Source: Hyphomicrobiaceae bacterium (lineage in GTDB: Bacteria; Pseudomonadota; Alphaproteobacteria; Rhizobiales; Devosiaceae). Taken from it: DNA of 64,000 nt. A program made the position numbers and the translations under genes. Below, one piece after another: positions 53,174 through 61,269 of the stretch. The stretch covers positions 193,302 through 257,301 of the forward strand of contig JACKJG010000004.1 in NCBI GenBank assembly GCA_020638065.1, read 5' to 3'. The notes below the pieces were generated by a model that made no database searches, was not told the origin of the DNA, and saw only the letters and a list, made by a program, of their open reading frames with translations. Position 1 is the stretch's first letter. The number at the start of each line of letters is the position of its first letter.

Positions 53174-54319
53174 ATGAACCTCGTCGCAAACTGGTCCTAC
53201 CCCACCGCCATCCGCTTCGGTACCGGGCGCATTTCCGAACTCGCGGATGCCTGCAAATCCGCCGGCATGGAACGCCCGCTTCTGGTCACCGACCGCGGCC
53301 TCGCCAACCTGCCCATCACCCAGAATGCCCTCGATATTCTCGAGAAGGCAGGCCTTGGCCGCGCCATGTTCTCTGAAGTCGATCCCAATCCCAACGAACT
53401 CAATCTCGAGGCAGGCCTCAAGGTCTATTGGCACGGAAACCATGATGGCGTGGTTGCCTTTGGCGGCGGCTCAGGCCTCGACCTCGGCAAGCTCATCGCC
53501 TTCATGTCCGGTCAGATTCTGCCGGTTTGGGACTTCGAGGATATCGGCGATTGGTGGACCCGCGCCGAGGCCGACAAGATCGCGCCGATCGTCGCGGTTC
53601 CTACCACCGCTGGCACCGGCTCGGAGGTCGGGCGCGCCGGCGTGCTCACCAATTCCGAAACCCACGTCAAAAAGATCATCTTCCATCCAAAACTCTTGCC
53701 GACGGTCACGATCTGCGACCCCGAACTGACGACCGGCATGCCCAGGGCGATCACTGTCGGCACCGGCATGGATGCCTTCGCCCACTGCCTCGAAGCCTAT
53801 TGTTCGCCCTTCTATCATCCGATGAGCCAGGGCATCGCGCTTGAGGGCATGCGGCTCGTCAAGGAAAACCTGCCGCGAGTTGTCGCGGATCCCATCGACC
53901 TCGAGGCCCGCGCCAACATGATGAGCGCCGCCGCCATGGGGGCAGTCGCCTTTCAGAAGGGTCTCGGCGCCATCCACGCCCTCTCCCATCCGATCGGCGC
54001 CGTCTACAACACCCACCACGGCATGACCAATGCGGTCGTCATGCCCCCGGTTCTCAGGTTCAACCGCACGGAAATCGAAGAGCGGATCGGACGCGCCGCC
54101 GCCTATCTCGGAATTTCTGGCGGATTCGAAGGCTTTTACGATTTCGTCGTCAAGTTCCGCGCCGATCTCGGCGTTCCTGACAATCTGACCGAGCTCGGCG
54201 TCGCCAATGACCGGATCGACGAACTCTCGGCCATGGCGATGGAGGACCCATCGGTAGGCGGCAATCCGCGCAAGATGACCCTTGAAAACACCAAGGAGCT
54301 GTTCGCGGATTGCTTTTAG
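53174..54319 (+). CDS. Iron-containing alcohol dehydrogenase
   Basis: NAD(P)-dependent group III alcohol dehydrogenase, 381 residues, cytosolic. The cofactor loop is VVAFGGGSGLDLGK, followed by VPTTAGTGSEVGRAG, the family signature DPELTTGMPRAITVGTGMDAFAHCLEAY (in parts, containing the iron-ligand Asp and His) and the later ligand histidines in GAIHALSHPIGAVYNTHHGMTNA. ATG 53174 is preceded by GAGGCG. Last gene of the operon; it would oxidise the alcohol group of the glutamylated substrate before the aldehyde dehydrogenase acts. Converges on the ABC-2 transporter genes. Confidence 0.92.
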   Translation: MNLVANWSYPTAIRFGTGRISELADACKSAGMERPLLVTDRGLANLPITQNALDILEKAGLGRAMFSEVDPNPNELNLEAGLKVYWHGNHDGVVAFGGGSGLDLGKLIAFMSGQILPVWDFEDIGDWWTRAEADKIAPIVAVPTTAGTGSEVGRAGVLTNSETHVKKIIFHPKLLPTVTICDPELTTGMPRAITVGTGMDAFAHCLEAYCSPFYHPMSQGIALEGMRLVKENLPRVVADPIDLEARANMMSAAAMGAVAFQKGLGAIHALSHPIGAVYNTHHGMTNAVVMPPVLRFNRTEIEERIGRAAAYLGISGGFEGFYDFVVKFRADLGVPDNLTELGVANDRIDELSAMAMEDPSVGGNPRKMTLENTKELFADCF

Positions 54320-54407
54320 AGCGTTTCCGGGCGACGTGGGCGCCGGTCCGGAGACGCGGCAACAAGGAATGCAGGTTGGGATATTGATTCCAGCAACACC
54401 CTGAGGG

Positions 54408-54442
54408 CTCGGAAAAGGAAAGGGCGGCCCGAAAGCCGCCCC
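54408..54442 (-). terminator. Rho-independent terminator of the NEW3/ABC-2 operon
   Basis: GGGCGGC (54422-54428) and GCCGCCC (54435-54441) form a stem with a 6-base loop, 25 bases past the minus-strand permease stop. In the minus direction it is followed by TTTCCTTTTCC, a T-rich tract as expected for intrinsic termination. It lies between convergent operons. Confidence 0.75.
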
Positions 54443-54466
54443 TCCACGCTCATGACGCCAACACTA

Positions 54467-55420
54467 TCAGGCGCGCACTTCCTGACGCTGAAACACCACA
54501 TAGGCGCCGGTAAACAGCAACACCATTGCGGCGAACAGGCCCGAAATCTGCGGCCAGATAATCAGGATGGATTGCAGAGTGGGCAAAGGAGCCCCCACCA
54601 GCGCACCCTGCATTTGCGACATGAACACCGGCCCCACACTGCGCGAGGCCGGATCGAGCAGCATTTGCGAGATTTCGCCATAGAGGACGGACGGCGAAAT
54701 CCGCGCCAATGCTTGCTGCGTTTCGAATTGGCTGAGAACGGTCATCGGATTGGTCGGATCGAGCGGTGAGATCACGCTCGCGGCAAACGGCGTGATCATC
54801 GACCAGAAGATCGAGAAAACCAGCCAGACCGACAAGGCTGCCAGCGCCGAAGTTGCCGGTGTCTTGATGACCGTCGAAAAGGCCAGCGCCAGCGCCAGCC
54901 AGACCCCGGTATAGACCAGAGTAACGGCCAGATAAGCCAGTCCCCGCCCGACATCGGCACCAGACGGCGGCAGGCCGAGCATCAGAATGCCAAGCCCGAC
55001 CATGAGCAGCCACAACGTTAGAAGCGCGATAGCCAGCACCAGCATGCCGCCGAAAAACTTCCCGAAGAGAACGGCATCGCGGTAGATCGGCTGCGCCAGG
55101 ATCCGGCTCATCGTGCGCTTGCCGAACTCGCCATTGATCCCGTCAAACCCGAGCGCAATGGCAACCAGCGGCAACAGGAAACCGAGGAAGCTGGCAAATG
55201 ACGGCAGCGGGTCGCGGGCAGTGGTCAAAAGCTTGAGAAACAGGAACGGGTCTTCCGCTGTGGTCACCCGGATCTGCCCGATGGCGGCCCAGACCGAACC
55301 CGCCGCCGTCAGAAGCACCAGCAACATGATCAGATGCATGCGCGCACTGGTCATGTGATCGGCAGCTTCCTTGATGGCGATTGTGCCGACCCCCTTGAGG
55401 GGCGAACCTTCACGCTTCAT
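54467..55420 (-). CDS. ABC-2 type transporter permease
   Basis: Inner-membrane permease, 317 residues, with six hydrophobic segments: one near the N-terminus (MHLIMLLVLLTAAGSVWAAI), one near FASFLGFLLPLVAIALGF, three in the middle (LVLAIALLTLWLLMVGLGIL and following) and one at the C-terminus. The sequence FDGINGEFGKRTMSRILAQPIYRDAVLFGKF (in parts) is typical of ABC-2/NosY-type permeases. ATG 55420 follows AAGGAGGT at ideal spacing. It overlaps the ATPase gene by 11 bases. The operon also encodes a NEW3 membrane-anchored protein, so export or envelope assembly of an unknown compound is the likely role. Confidence 0.87.
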   Translation of the reverse strand: MKREGSPLKGVGTIAIKEAADHMTSARMHLIMLLVLLTAAGSVWAAIGQIRVTTAEDPFLFLKLLTTARDPLPSFASFLGFLLPLVAIALGFDGINGEFGKRTMSRILAQPIYRDAVLFGKFFGGMLVLAIALLTLWLLMVGLGILMLGLPPSGADVGRGLAYLAVTLVYTGVWLALALAFSTVIKTPATSALAALSVWLVFSIFWSMITPFAASVISPLDPTNPMTVLSQFETQQALARISPSVLYGEISQMLLDPASRSVGPVFMSQMQGALVGAPLPTLQSILIIWPQISGLFAAMVLLFTGAYVVFQRQEVRA

Positions 55421-56345
55421 GGCTGACCTCCTTGAAGAACAGGTTGTAGGCTTCGCTGAGCGACACACGATGTGCATCGAGGTTCTTCAGCGCACCGCCG
55501 GCTTCGACGATCCGTTTGGCGAGATCAGCCCGAATGTCGCGGCCTGCCGTCACGTGCCAGCCACCGCTTTGCGGCTGCACGTCGCTGACGCCTTCGATGC
55601 CCCCAGCCAACGATCCCACATCCGCATCGTCTGCGGAAACATCGATATGGAAGGCTCCGTCCGTGACTTGCTGCGCCAGCGCCTCGACAGTGCCCACGAA
55701 CCCCACGCGGCCCCGGTTGAACAGGGCGACGCGCGAACAGATCGATTGTACGACGTCGAGCAGGTGCGACGACAGGATCACCGTCATGCCGTCATGCGCG
55801 AACCCGCGGATCAGCCCGAGCAACTCGTCCGTCGATTGCGGGTCGAGACCAGATGTCGGCTCATCGAGTATGGCCACCCGGGTCTCGCGCATCAGCAGCT
55901 CGGCCAGGCCGAGCCGCTGCCGCATCCCGCGCGAGTAGGTGCCAACCCGTCTATCCGCTGCGGCGCCCAGATGGACGCGGTCAAGCGCCGCAGCGATTCT
56001 TGATTTGGCTTCGGCGGGGTCGAACCCGCCGAGCCTGGCCGTGAACATCAGATTCTCGCGGCCACTCAGATTGTCGTAAAAGCCGACTGCGTCGGGCAGA
56101 TAGCCCACATCGCTTTTGACCTTCAACGGTTCGCGCAAGGGGTTCCGCCCCAGAACGCGCACTTCGCCCGCGCTTGGCTCGGTCAGACCGAGCAGCATGA
56201 GGATCGTGGTCGTCTTGCCTGCCCCGTTGGGGCCGAGCAGACCCAAAACCTCGCCCTCGCTCAGCGTCAAGTCCACTCCATCGACGACGGTCGATTTTCC
56301 GTAACGCTTGACCAGGCCGTGCGCTTCGATAACCGGCTCGCTCAT
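55410..56345 (-). CDS. ABC transporter ATP-binding protein (ABC-2 / NosF-like)
   Basis: ATPase partner of the ABC-2 permease, 311 residues. Walker A GPNGAGKTT (about 37-45), Q-loop region DVGYLPDAVGFYDNLSGREN, signature YSRGMRQRLGLAE, Walker B VAILDEPTSGLDPQ and H-loop ILSSHLLD are all present; the ATPase domain looks functional. The C-terminal 90 residues (after about 215) carry an extra domain common in multidrug/NosF-type ATPases. ATG 56345 follows GGAAGA and overlaps the stop of the NEW3 gene (ATGA). Confidence 0.92.
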   Translation of the reverse strand: MSEPVIEAHGLVKRYGKSTVVDGVDLTLSEGEVLGLLGPNGAGKTTTILMLLGLTEPSAGEVRVLGRNPLREPLKVKSDVGYLPDAVGFYDNLSGRENLMFTARLGGFDPAEAKSRIAAALDRVHLGAAADRRVGTYSRGMRQRLGLAELLMRETRVAILDEPTSGLDPQSTDELLGLIRGFAHDGMTVILSSHLLDVVQSICSRVALFNRGRVGFVGTVEALAQQVTDGAFHIDVSADDADVGSLAGGIEGVSDVQPQSGGWHVTAGRDIRADLAKRIVEAGGALKNLDAHRVSLSEAYNLFFKEVSHEA

Positions 56346-57547
56346 CTTCTTCCGTACCTCAGCACGGCCAGAACCAGAACGATGACGGCAACGGCGATCA
56401 CACCGAGACCGACAATGCCCCACATGGTCGAGGTCTCGACCGTGGTGCGGAACGAAGCGGTCGTGCTGTCACCGTCCGCGGAAGCGCGCAGCGAAACCAT
56501 GTAGTCGCCAGCAATGCCCTTCTCGCTCGGTGTGATCGAAACGACCACGTCCTGCGATGCACCAACCGGCAGAGATGCCATGCTGGACGGCTGGAAATCG
56601 ACCTTCCATCCGGTCGGTGCCGTGGCCGTCAGTTTCACGTTTGCTGCCGGTGCCCCGCCGGAATTTTCCAGCGTGAACGGAAAGGTTTTGGCTTCACCGG
56701 CAACCGCCGAACCGCTTAGCCGGCCCTGCGGCCCGGAAAGCGAAAGACTGGGCGTGCCCGTTATCTCCATCACCAGATCGGCAGAAGCCGTCACGTCGCC
56801 GGCAAGCGTCGCCACGTGGACGGGATAATCGCCCGCTTCCGCATTATGTGCCGGCGTCACTTCCATGGTGATGTTTTCGCTGGTGCCGGCCTTGACCGGC
56901 AGCCCGGTAATCTCCTCGCTGCCATAGCCCTTCTTGAAGGTGACATTAAAGCCGTCCGGGACGTCGGCGCCGAGATTGAACATCGCGTCTTCATAGCCGT
57001 TGTTGGTCAGCTTCAGTTTGAAACTGAACTTCGAGGTCGCAGTGCCGCGCAGCCCCGGCAGTTCCGGCTCGAGGGTCGCCCCCGTGTCCGAAATGTTGGC
57101 GACAGTAACGTTTATCGGCAGGTTGATTTGCCCGCCATCATACTTGGCCGTCAGTTGCAGCGGAAAACTCTTGCCTGCCGCGCTGGTCGGCGCGGTGAAA
57201 TCGAGTTTGAGATCCACCTTCTCGCCCGGGGCGGTCATTGCCGACTGCACCTCGAAACCGTTCGCCTTGAGCGAATAGGTCCAATCGTCCGGAACACCGG
57301 TCAGCGTCAACGCTGCCAGGTGCGTGGTTCCGGTTTCATTGTTGATCGTCAGCGGAATGGTGACGTCCTTTCCTGCAGGAACCGTCAGGTCCGGAGACGG
57401 CGTCGTCAGCCAATAGCCATGCGCCTGCATCGTCTCTGCAGATGCGCTCATGCTGGAAGTCGTGGTCGTTTGGGCATAGGCGGCGGGTCCTGCCAATAGC
57501 GCGCAGGCCAACGCGGCGCCCCAAATCAATTTGGTGCGTTGGGTCAT
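56342..57547 (-). CDS. Membrane-anchored NEW3-domain protein
   Basis: 401 residues. Sec signal peptide at the N-terminus (LIWGAALACALLAGPAAYA-QT), then three or four immunoglobulin-like beta domains with repeated NNETGTTHLAALTLTGVPDDW, NNGYEDAMFNLGADVPDGF and NSGGAPAANVKLTATAPTGW type segments, which match the NEW3/COG1470 pattern. A single C-terminal membrane span (IVGLGVIAVAVIVLVLAVL) and RYGRR anchor it with the bulk in the periplasm. No enzymatic motif is visible. The gene leads a three-gene operon with the ABC-2 ATPase and permease, so it probably acts as the periplasmic part of that transporter. ATG 57547 follows GAGGAAAAG. Confidence 0.82.
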   Translation of the reverse strand: MTQRTKLIWGAALACALLAGPAAYAQTTTTSSMSASAETMQAHGYWLTTPSPDLTVPAGKDVTIPLTINNETGTTHLAALTLTGVPDDWTYSLKANGFEVQSAMTAPGEKVDLKLDFTAPTSAAGKSFPLQLTAKYDGGQINLPINVTVANISDTGATLEPELPGLRGTATSKFSFKLKLTNNGYEDAMFNLGADVPDGFNVTFKKGYGSEEITGLPVKAGTSENITMEVTPAHNAEAGDYPVHVATLAGDVTASADLVMEITGTPSLSLSGPQGRLSGSAVAGEAKTFPFTLENSGGAPAANVKLTATAPTGWKVDFQPSSMASLPVGASQDVVVSITPSEKGIAGDYMVSLRASADGDSTTASFRTTVETSTMWGIVGLGVIAVAVIVLVLAVLRYGRR

Positions 57548-57675
57548 CTTTTCCTCAATGATGAGATTCACTCGTGCAGCGAACAGGGCGGCAAGCGGGG
57601 CTCCGTGAGGTGTCCCGCGATTGCGTTTGGCCGCGAGGCGCTTGGGAGAGGTATCTGCGTTAAGCGAACCACGCC

Positions 57676-58053
57676 TCAGCGGCGGGCGGATGCCGCCATC
57701 ATCAGCGGAGGCGCCCTGCTGTCGGTGAAATGTTGCAACAGCCGGGTGTGCGATCCGGCGGCGTGCCCTTCCGCCAGACCAGGGAGAAACTTGACAAAGA
57801 CCAGCGACGTCAGCGCTGTTGCCAATAGCAGAAACGCGTCGGGCAGGTCGGGAGACCCCGAGCTCAGGAATGGATCGCCGTTCCCACTGCCCTCCGGTCC
57901 GCCGGCCGAAGCGAAGTGTTTGTCGCCGTTCAGATCATCGGACGGGTTCGAAAGCACATCGGAGGCCATCCATCCGGCAGACATGGCCACCAGCCACAGG
58001 GCGGCCGCCCAGATTCTGAATGATGCCTTTTGTCTATCCGTTGCGATCAGCAT
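57676..58053 (-). CDS. Small predicted membrane protein, hypothetical
   Basis: 125 residues from ATG 58053 (the frame opens at 58113). One N-terminal membrane span (IWAAALWLVAMSAGWMASDV) and a second hydrophobic region (AFLLLATALTSLVFVKFLPG) separated by a Gly/Asp/Ser-rich loop. I recognise no family. Lacks a convincing ribosome-binding site. The gene lies alone on the minus strand between the NEW3 operon and the terminator after cydX. Conservation in relatives would be needed to call it with confidence. Confidence 0.45.
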   Translation of the reverse strand: MLIATDRQKASFRIWAAALWLVAMSAGWMASDVLSNPSDDLNGDKHFASAGGPEGSGNGDPFLSSGSPDLPDAFLLLATALTSLVFVKFLPGLAEGHAAGSHTRLLQHFTDSRAPPLMMAASARR

Positions 58054-58190
58054 TGACGCAAACCTGATGCCCCCGGAGCAGAACGCTCCGCAAATGAAGT
58101 TTGACGATGGCACGGCTCAATTGCGGCAACTTTTTGAACAAGCGCCAACATTACCGATTGTTCATCAGCCTGAAAGGCTGGCGTAAGGTT

Positions 58191-58225
58191 GGAAAACAAA
58201 ACGCCGCCCGCAAAATGCGGGCGGC
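58191..58225 (-). terminator. Rho-independent terminator of the cyd operon
   Basis: A 10-bp perfect stem (GCCGCCCGCA at 58203-58212 with TGCGGGCGGC at 58216-58225) and 3-base loop is followed in the minus direction by GTTTTGTTTTCC, 25 bases after the cydX stop. This is the clearest intrinsic terminator in the window. Confidence 0.85.
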
Positions 58226-58249
58226 GCCGAATGCATTTGGTGCAGACGA

Positions 58250-58372
58250 TTATTTGGTCGGCTTGTCGTCTTCGGCCAGCCGCCGGTCTTCCTGCATTTC
58301 AAGCCATTGCGCATTCATGACCGCGAAGATCGCCGCCAGCGGCAGTCCGAGTAGCCAGGCAAAATACCACAT
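58250..58372 (-). CDS. cydX: Cytochrome bd oxidase small subunit CydX
   Basis: 40-residue single-span inner-membrane subunit that stabilises cytochrome bd oxidase and its haems. The translated sequence begins MWYFAWLLGLPLAAIFAVMN and continues with AQWLEMQED, the conserved CydX pattern (Trp at 2, WxLG, then NAxWxE). The start ATG at 58372 is preceded by GAGGAGAA, and lies 10 bases after the cydB stop on the same strand, so it is the last gene of cydABX. Its small size would make it easy to miss. Confidence 0.9.
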   Translation of the reverse strand: MWYFAWLLGLPLAAIFAVMNAQWLEMQEDRRLAEDDKPTK

Positions 58373-58382
58373 AGCGTTCTCC

Positions 58383-59534
58383 TCAATAAACGGTGTCTGA
58401 ATTACCGGTGACTTCACCCTCGGTCACCTTGCCCCAAAGCACTTTGTAGACCCACGCCGTATAGGCCAGAATGATGGGAACAAAGATCACCGACGTGACC
58501 AGCATGACGAACAGGGTCAGGTGCGATGACGAGCTGTCCCATACCGTCAGCGACGAGTTGGGATCTGTTGACGAAGGCAGAATGAACGGGAACATGGTCA
58601 GTCCGACCGATGAAATGATCCCGATGATCCCAAGGCTCGACCAGAGAATGGGCGAACCTTCCTTGCCGGCCCTCAGCCTCAGAACCGCCATCGCCAAACC
58701 GGCGAAACCGGCGATCGGTGCAATCGCAATCCAGGGACGCGATGCGTAAGCGCCGAACCAGGACCCGCCCTTGCTCACCTCTGAATAGAGCGGATTGGAC
58801 GGACCATTGGCGACATGCTGACTGACGATTGCGTAGCCATCGACGCCAAAGGCGAGCCACAGCCCGGCCAGCGCATAAGCGACGATCGCCACCATGCCGG
58901 CCCAACTGCCATAAAGGCGCGCCCGTTCCGCAACCTGGCCTTCGGTCTTGAGACTGAGCCAGGCCCCGCCATGCAGGATCAGCATCGCGGCAGAGACCAC
59001 GCCGGCCAGCAACGCGTAGGGGTTCAATAGCCCGAACAGGTTGCCTTCGTAGATGGAGTGCAGGTCATCGGTGAGATGGAACGGCACGCCCTGGAGGACA
59101 TTGCCCATGGCCACCCCGAAGATCAGCGCCGGCACAAACCCGCCAACGAACAGGGCCCAGTCCCAGGCGCTACGCCATGCGGCGCTGTCGCGTTTGGAAC
59201 GATATTTGAAGCCCACGGGCCGGAGGATCAGTGCCGCCAGCACCAGGAACATGGCGAGATAAAAGCCGGAAAAGCTGACCGCATAGAGCGGCGGCCAGGC
59301 GGCAAAGATGGCGCCGCCACCAAGAATGAACCAGACCTGGTTGCCTTCCCAGACCGGTCCGACCGTGTTGATGGCCACGCGCCGTTCCACATCGTTGCGG
59401 CCAACGAAGGGAATAAGCGCGCCGACCCCGAGGTCAAAGCCATCCGTCAGGGCGAACCCGGTCAGAAGCACACCAAGCAACAGCCACCAGATAACCCGCA
59501 GCGTGTCGAAATCGATCAATTGATGCAAAATCAT
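58383..59534 (-). CDS. cydB: Cytochrome bd ubiquinol oxidase subunit II
   Basis: Inner-membrane subunit of the cytochrome bd terminal oxidase, which reduces oxygen to water with quinol and works at low oxygen; 383 residues, about eight spans. Family features include the opening IDFDTLRVIWWLLLGVLLTGFALTDGFDLGVGAL (in parts), the AAWPPLYAVSFSGFYLAMFLVLAALILRPVGF segment (in parts) and the C-terminal WDSSSSHLTLFVMLVTSVIFVPIILAYT. It starts 6 bases after the cydA stop. ATG 59534 matches the usual N-terminus MILHQLIDFDTLR. Confidence 0.96.
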   Translation of the reverse strand: MILHQLIDFDTLRVIWWLLLGVLLTGFALTDGFDLGVGALIPFVGRNDVERRVAINTVGPVWEGNQVWFILGGGAIFAAWPPLYAVSFSGFYLAMFLVLAALILRPVGFKYRSKRDSAAWRSAWDWALFVGGFVPALIFGVAMGNVLQGVPFHLTDDLHSIYEGNLFGLLNPYALLAGVVSAAMLILHGGAWLSLKTEGQVAERARLYGSWAGMVAIVAYALAGLWLAFGVDGYAIVSQHVANGPSNPLYSEVSKGGSWFGAYASRPWIAIAPIAGFAGLAMAVLRLRAGKEGSPILWSSLGIIGIISSVGLTMFPFILPSSTDPNSSLTVWDSSSSHLTLFVMLVTSVIFVPIILAYTAWVYKVLWGKVTEGEVTGNSDTVY

Positions 59535-59539
59535 CGTCT

Positions 59540-61153
59540 CTACTCCGCTGGTGCTTCTGAGAAGGGCAGATTGCCATCATGGGTGCGCAACCTGTGTTCG
59601 TGCCGCGCTGTCCAATTGTCGGTTTCCTCGACATCCATGTAGGGGCCTTTCCTGATGTATTTGATCATCAGACCCATCTCCACGATGAAGAGGACCGTGT
59701 AGAACGCGACGAACCCGAGCAGGGTCAGCATCAGATCAGTGACACCGAGAGAGCTGACCGACAGAGCCGTCGGCAACACGCCGTCAACCGTCCAGGGCTG
59801 ACGCCCGAACTCGGCCACGAACCAGCCCAGTTCCGCCGCGATCCAGGGGGTGGGGATCATGATGACGGCGAGATAAAGGGCTGGCCGTGGGAACCGCATG
59901 CCTTTGAAGCTGGCCATGAAGAAGAAATATGTCATGGTGCCGATAAAGCCGAAACCGAGCGCGACCATGAAGCGGAAGGCCCAGAAGATCGGCCAGACTG
60001 TCGGCACCGTATCGTTGGCCGCCTGCATGATCTGGTCTTCGGTTGCCTGACGCGGATCATCGACATAGCGTTTTAGAAGGAAGGCAAAACCGAGATCGTC
60101 GCTATGCGCTTCGAACTGGTCCTTGAGTTCCGTAGAGGAATTTTCGCGCAGTTCGCGGATCTGCACCAGCGCATCATAGGCGATGATGCCCGACCTGATC
60201 CGCTCTTCGGCAGACGCCACCAGCTGGTCGATGCCCGCAATTGGCTTGGTCAGCGACCGCGTACCGATCAGACCCATCGCCCAGGGAATCTTGATCGCGT
60301 AATGCGTCTCCCGGGCTTCCTGATCAGGCAGGCCGAAAAGCGTAAACGGTGCCGGAGCTGGCTCGGTCTCCCACATCGCCTCGATGGCCGCCAGTTTCAT
60401 CTTCTGGTTCAGCGTTGTGTCGTAACCGGACTCGTCGCCCAGCACCACGACTGAAAGCGCGGAAGCCAGACCGAAGCTCGCCGCAACCGTGATCGAGCGC
60501 CGCGCCAGTTCGATGTGCCGGCCCTTGAGCATGTACCAGGCTGAAACACCGAGCACGAACACGGAGGCTGTGACGTAGCCCGCCGAAACCGTGTGCACGA
60601 ACTTGGCCTGCGCCACTTCGTTGAACAGCACCTCGAAGAAGCTGGTCATTTCCATGCGCATTGTCATCGGATTGAACTCGGCCCCGACCGGATGCTGCAT
60701 CCAGCCATTGGCGATCAGGATCCAGAGCGCCGAGAAATTGGAGCCGATGGCCACCAGCCAAGCAACCACCAGGTGCGCGACCTTCGACATGCGTTCCCAG
60801 CCAAAGAAGAAAAGACCGACAAACGTTGCTTCGAGGAAGAAGGCCATCAAACCCTCGATCGCCAGAGGTGCGCCGAAGATATCGCCGACATAATGGCTGT
60901 AATAACTCCAGTTCATGCCGAACTGGAATTCCATTGTGATGCCGGTCGCAACGCCCAGCACGAAGTTGATCCCGAAAAGCGTGCCCCAAAACTTGGTCAT
61001 CTGCCGCCAGATGGGACGGTTGGTCATCACATAGACCGTCTCCATGATGGCAACCAGAATGGACAGACCAAGCGTGAGGGGCACGAACAGGAAGTGATAC
61101 ATGGCTGTCATCGCGAATTGCAGTCGCGACAGCTCAACGACACCGAATTCCAT
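59540..61153 (-). CDS. cydA: Cytochrome bd ubiquinol oxidase subunit I
   Basis: Haem-bearing main subunit, 537 residues, about nine spans. The N-terminus VVELSRLQFAMTAMYHFLFVPLTLG holds the haem b595/d axial His region, followed by MELQFGMNW-like EFQFGMNWSYYSHYVGDIFGAPLAIEG (in parts). The quinol-loop Q-loop region is of the longer or intermediate type here, ending with the conserved GRQPWTVDGVLPT motif. The ATG at 61153 is preferred over TTG 61165 and follows GGAG. A FixK/FNR-like box lies 83 bases upstream. Acts with cydB and cydX, and requires CydDC for assembly, encoded just upstream. Confidence 0.97.
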   Translation of the reverse strand: MEFGVVELSRLQFAMTAMYHFLFVPLTLGLSILVAIMETVYVMTNRPIWRQMTKFWGTLFGINFVLGVATGITMEFQFGMNWSYYSHYVGDIFGAPLAIEGLMAFFLEATFVGLFFFGWERMSKVAHLVVAWLVAIGSNFSALWILIANGWMQHPVGAEFNPMTMRMEMTSFFEVLFNEVAQAKFVHTVSAGYVTASVFVLGVSAWYMLKGRHIELARRSITVAASFGLASALSVVVLGDESGYDTTLNQKMKLAAIEAMWETEPAPAPFTLFGLPDQEARETHYAIKIPWAMGLIGTRSLTKPIAGIDQLVASAEERIRSGIIAYDALVQIRELRENSSTELKDQFEAHSDDLGFAFLLKRYVDDPRQATEDQIMQAANDTVPTVWPIFWAFRFMVALGFGFIGTMTYFFFMASFKGMRFPRPALYLAVIMIPTPWIAAELGWFVAEFGRQPWTVDGVLPTALSVSSLGVTDLMLTLLGFVAFYTVLFIVEMGLMIKYIRKGPYMDVEETDNWTARHEHRLRTHDGNLPFSEAPAE

Positions 61154-61235
61154 AGGTGACTCCAATCAGAAGTTGGAAAAGCTGACTCAAAAATGTACTT
61201 TTATGCGCAATAGGTCCATCGGCCATATTGCCTCA

Positions 61236-61249
61236 TTGATCTGGCGCAA
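61236..61249 (-). promoter_or_regulatory. FixK/FNR-type box upstream of cydA
   Basis: On the minus strand the sequence reads TTGCGCCAGATCAA, fitting the TTG(A/C)-N6-(T/G)CAA pattern of rhizobial FixK2 and the broader FNR family. Its distance from the cydA start (83 bases) suits an activating site. It implies induction under low oxygen, as is usual for cytochrome bd in this group. Confidence 0.65.
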
Positions 61250-61269
61250 ACATACACCAGAAATGTCAC

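Noticed and set aside
54319..54345. Intergenic AGAGCGTTTCC-like sequence as a mobile repeat
   Set aside because: It resembles dispersed intergenic motifs of this bacterial group, but only one copy is visible in the window, so no repeat family can be claimed.
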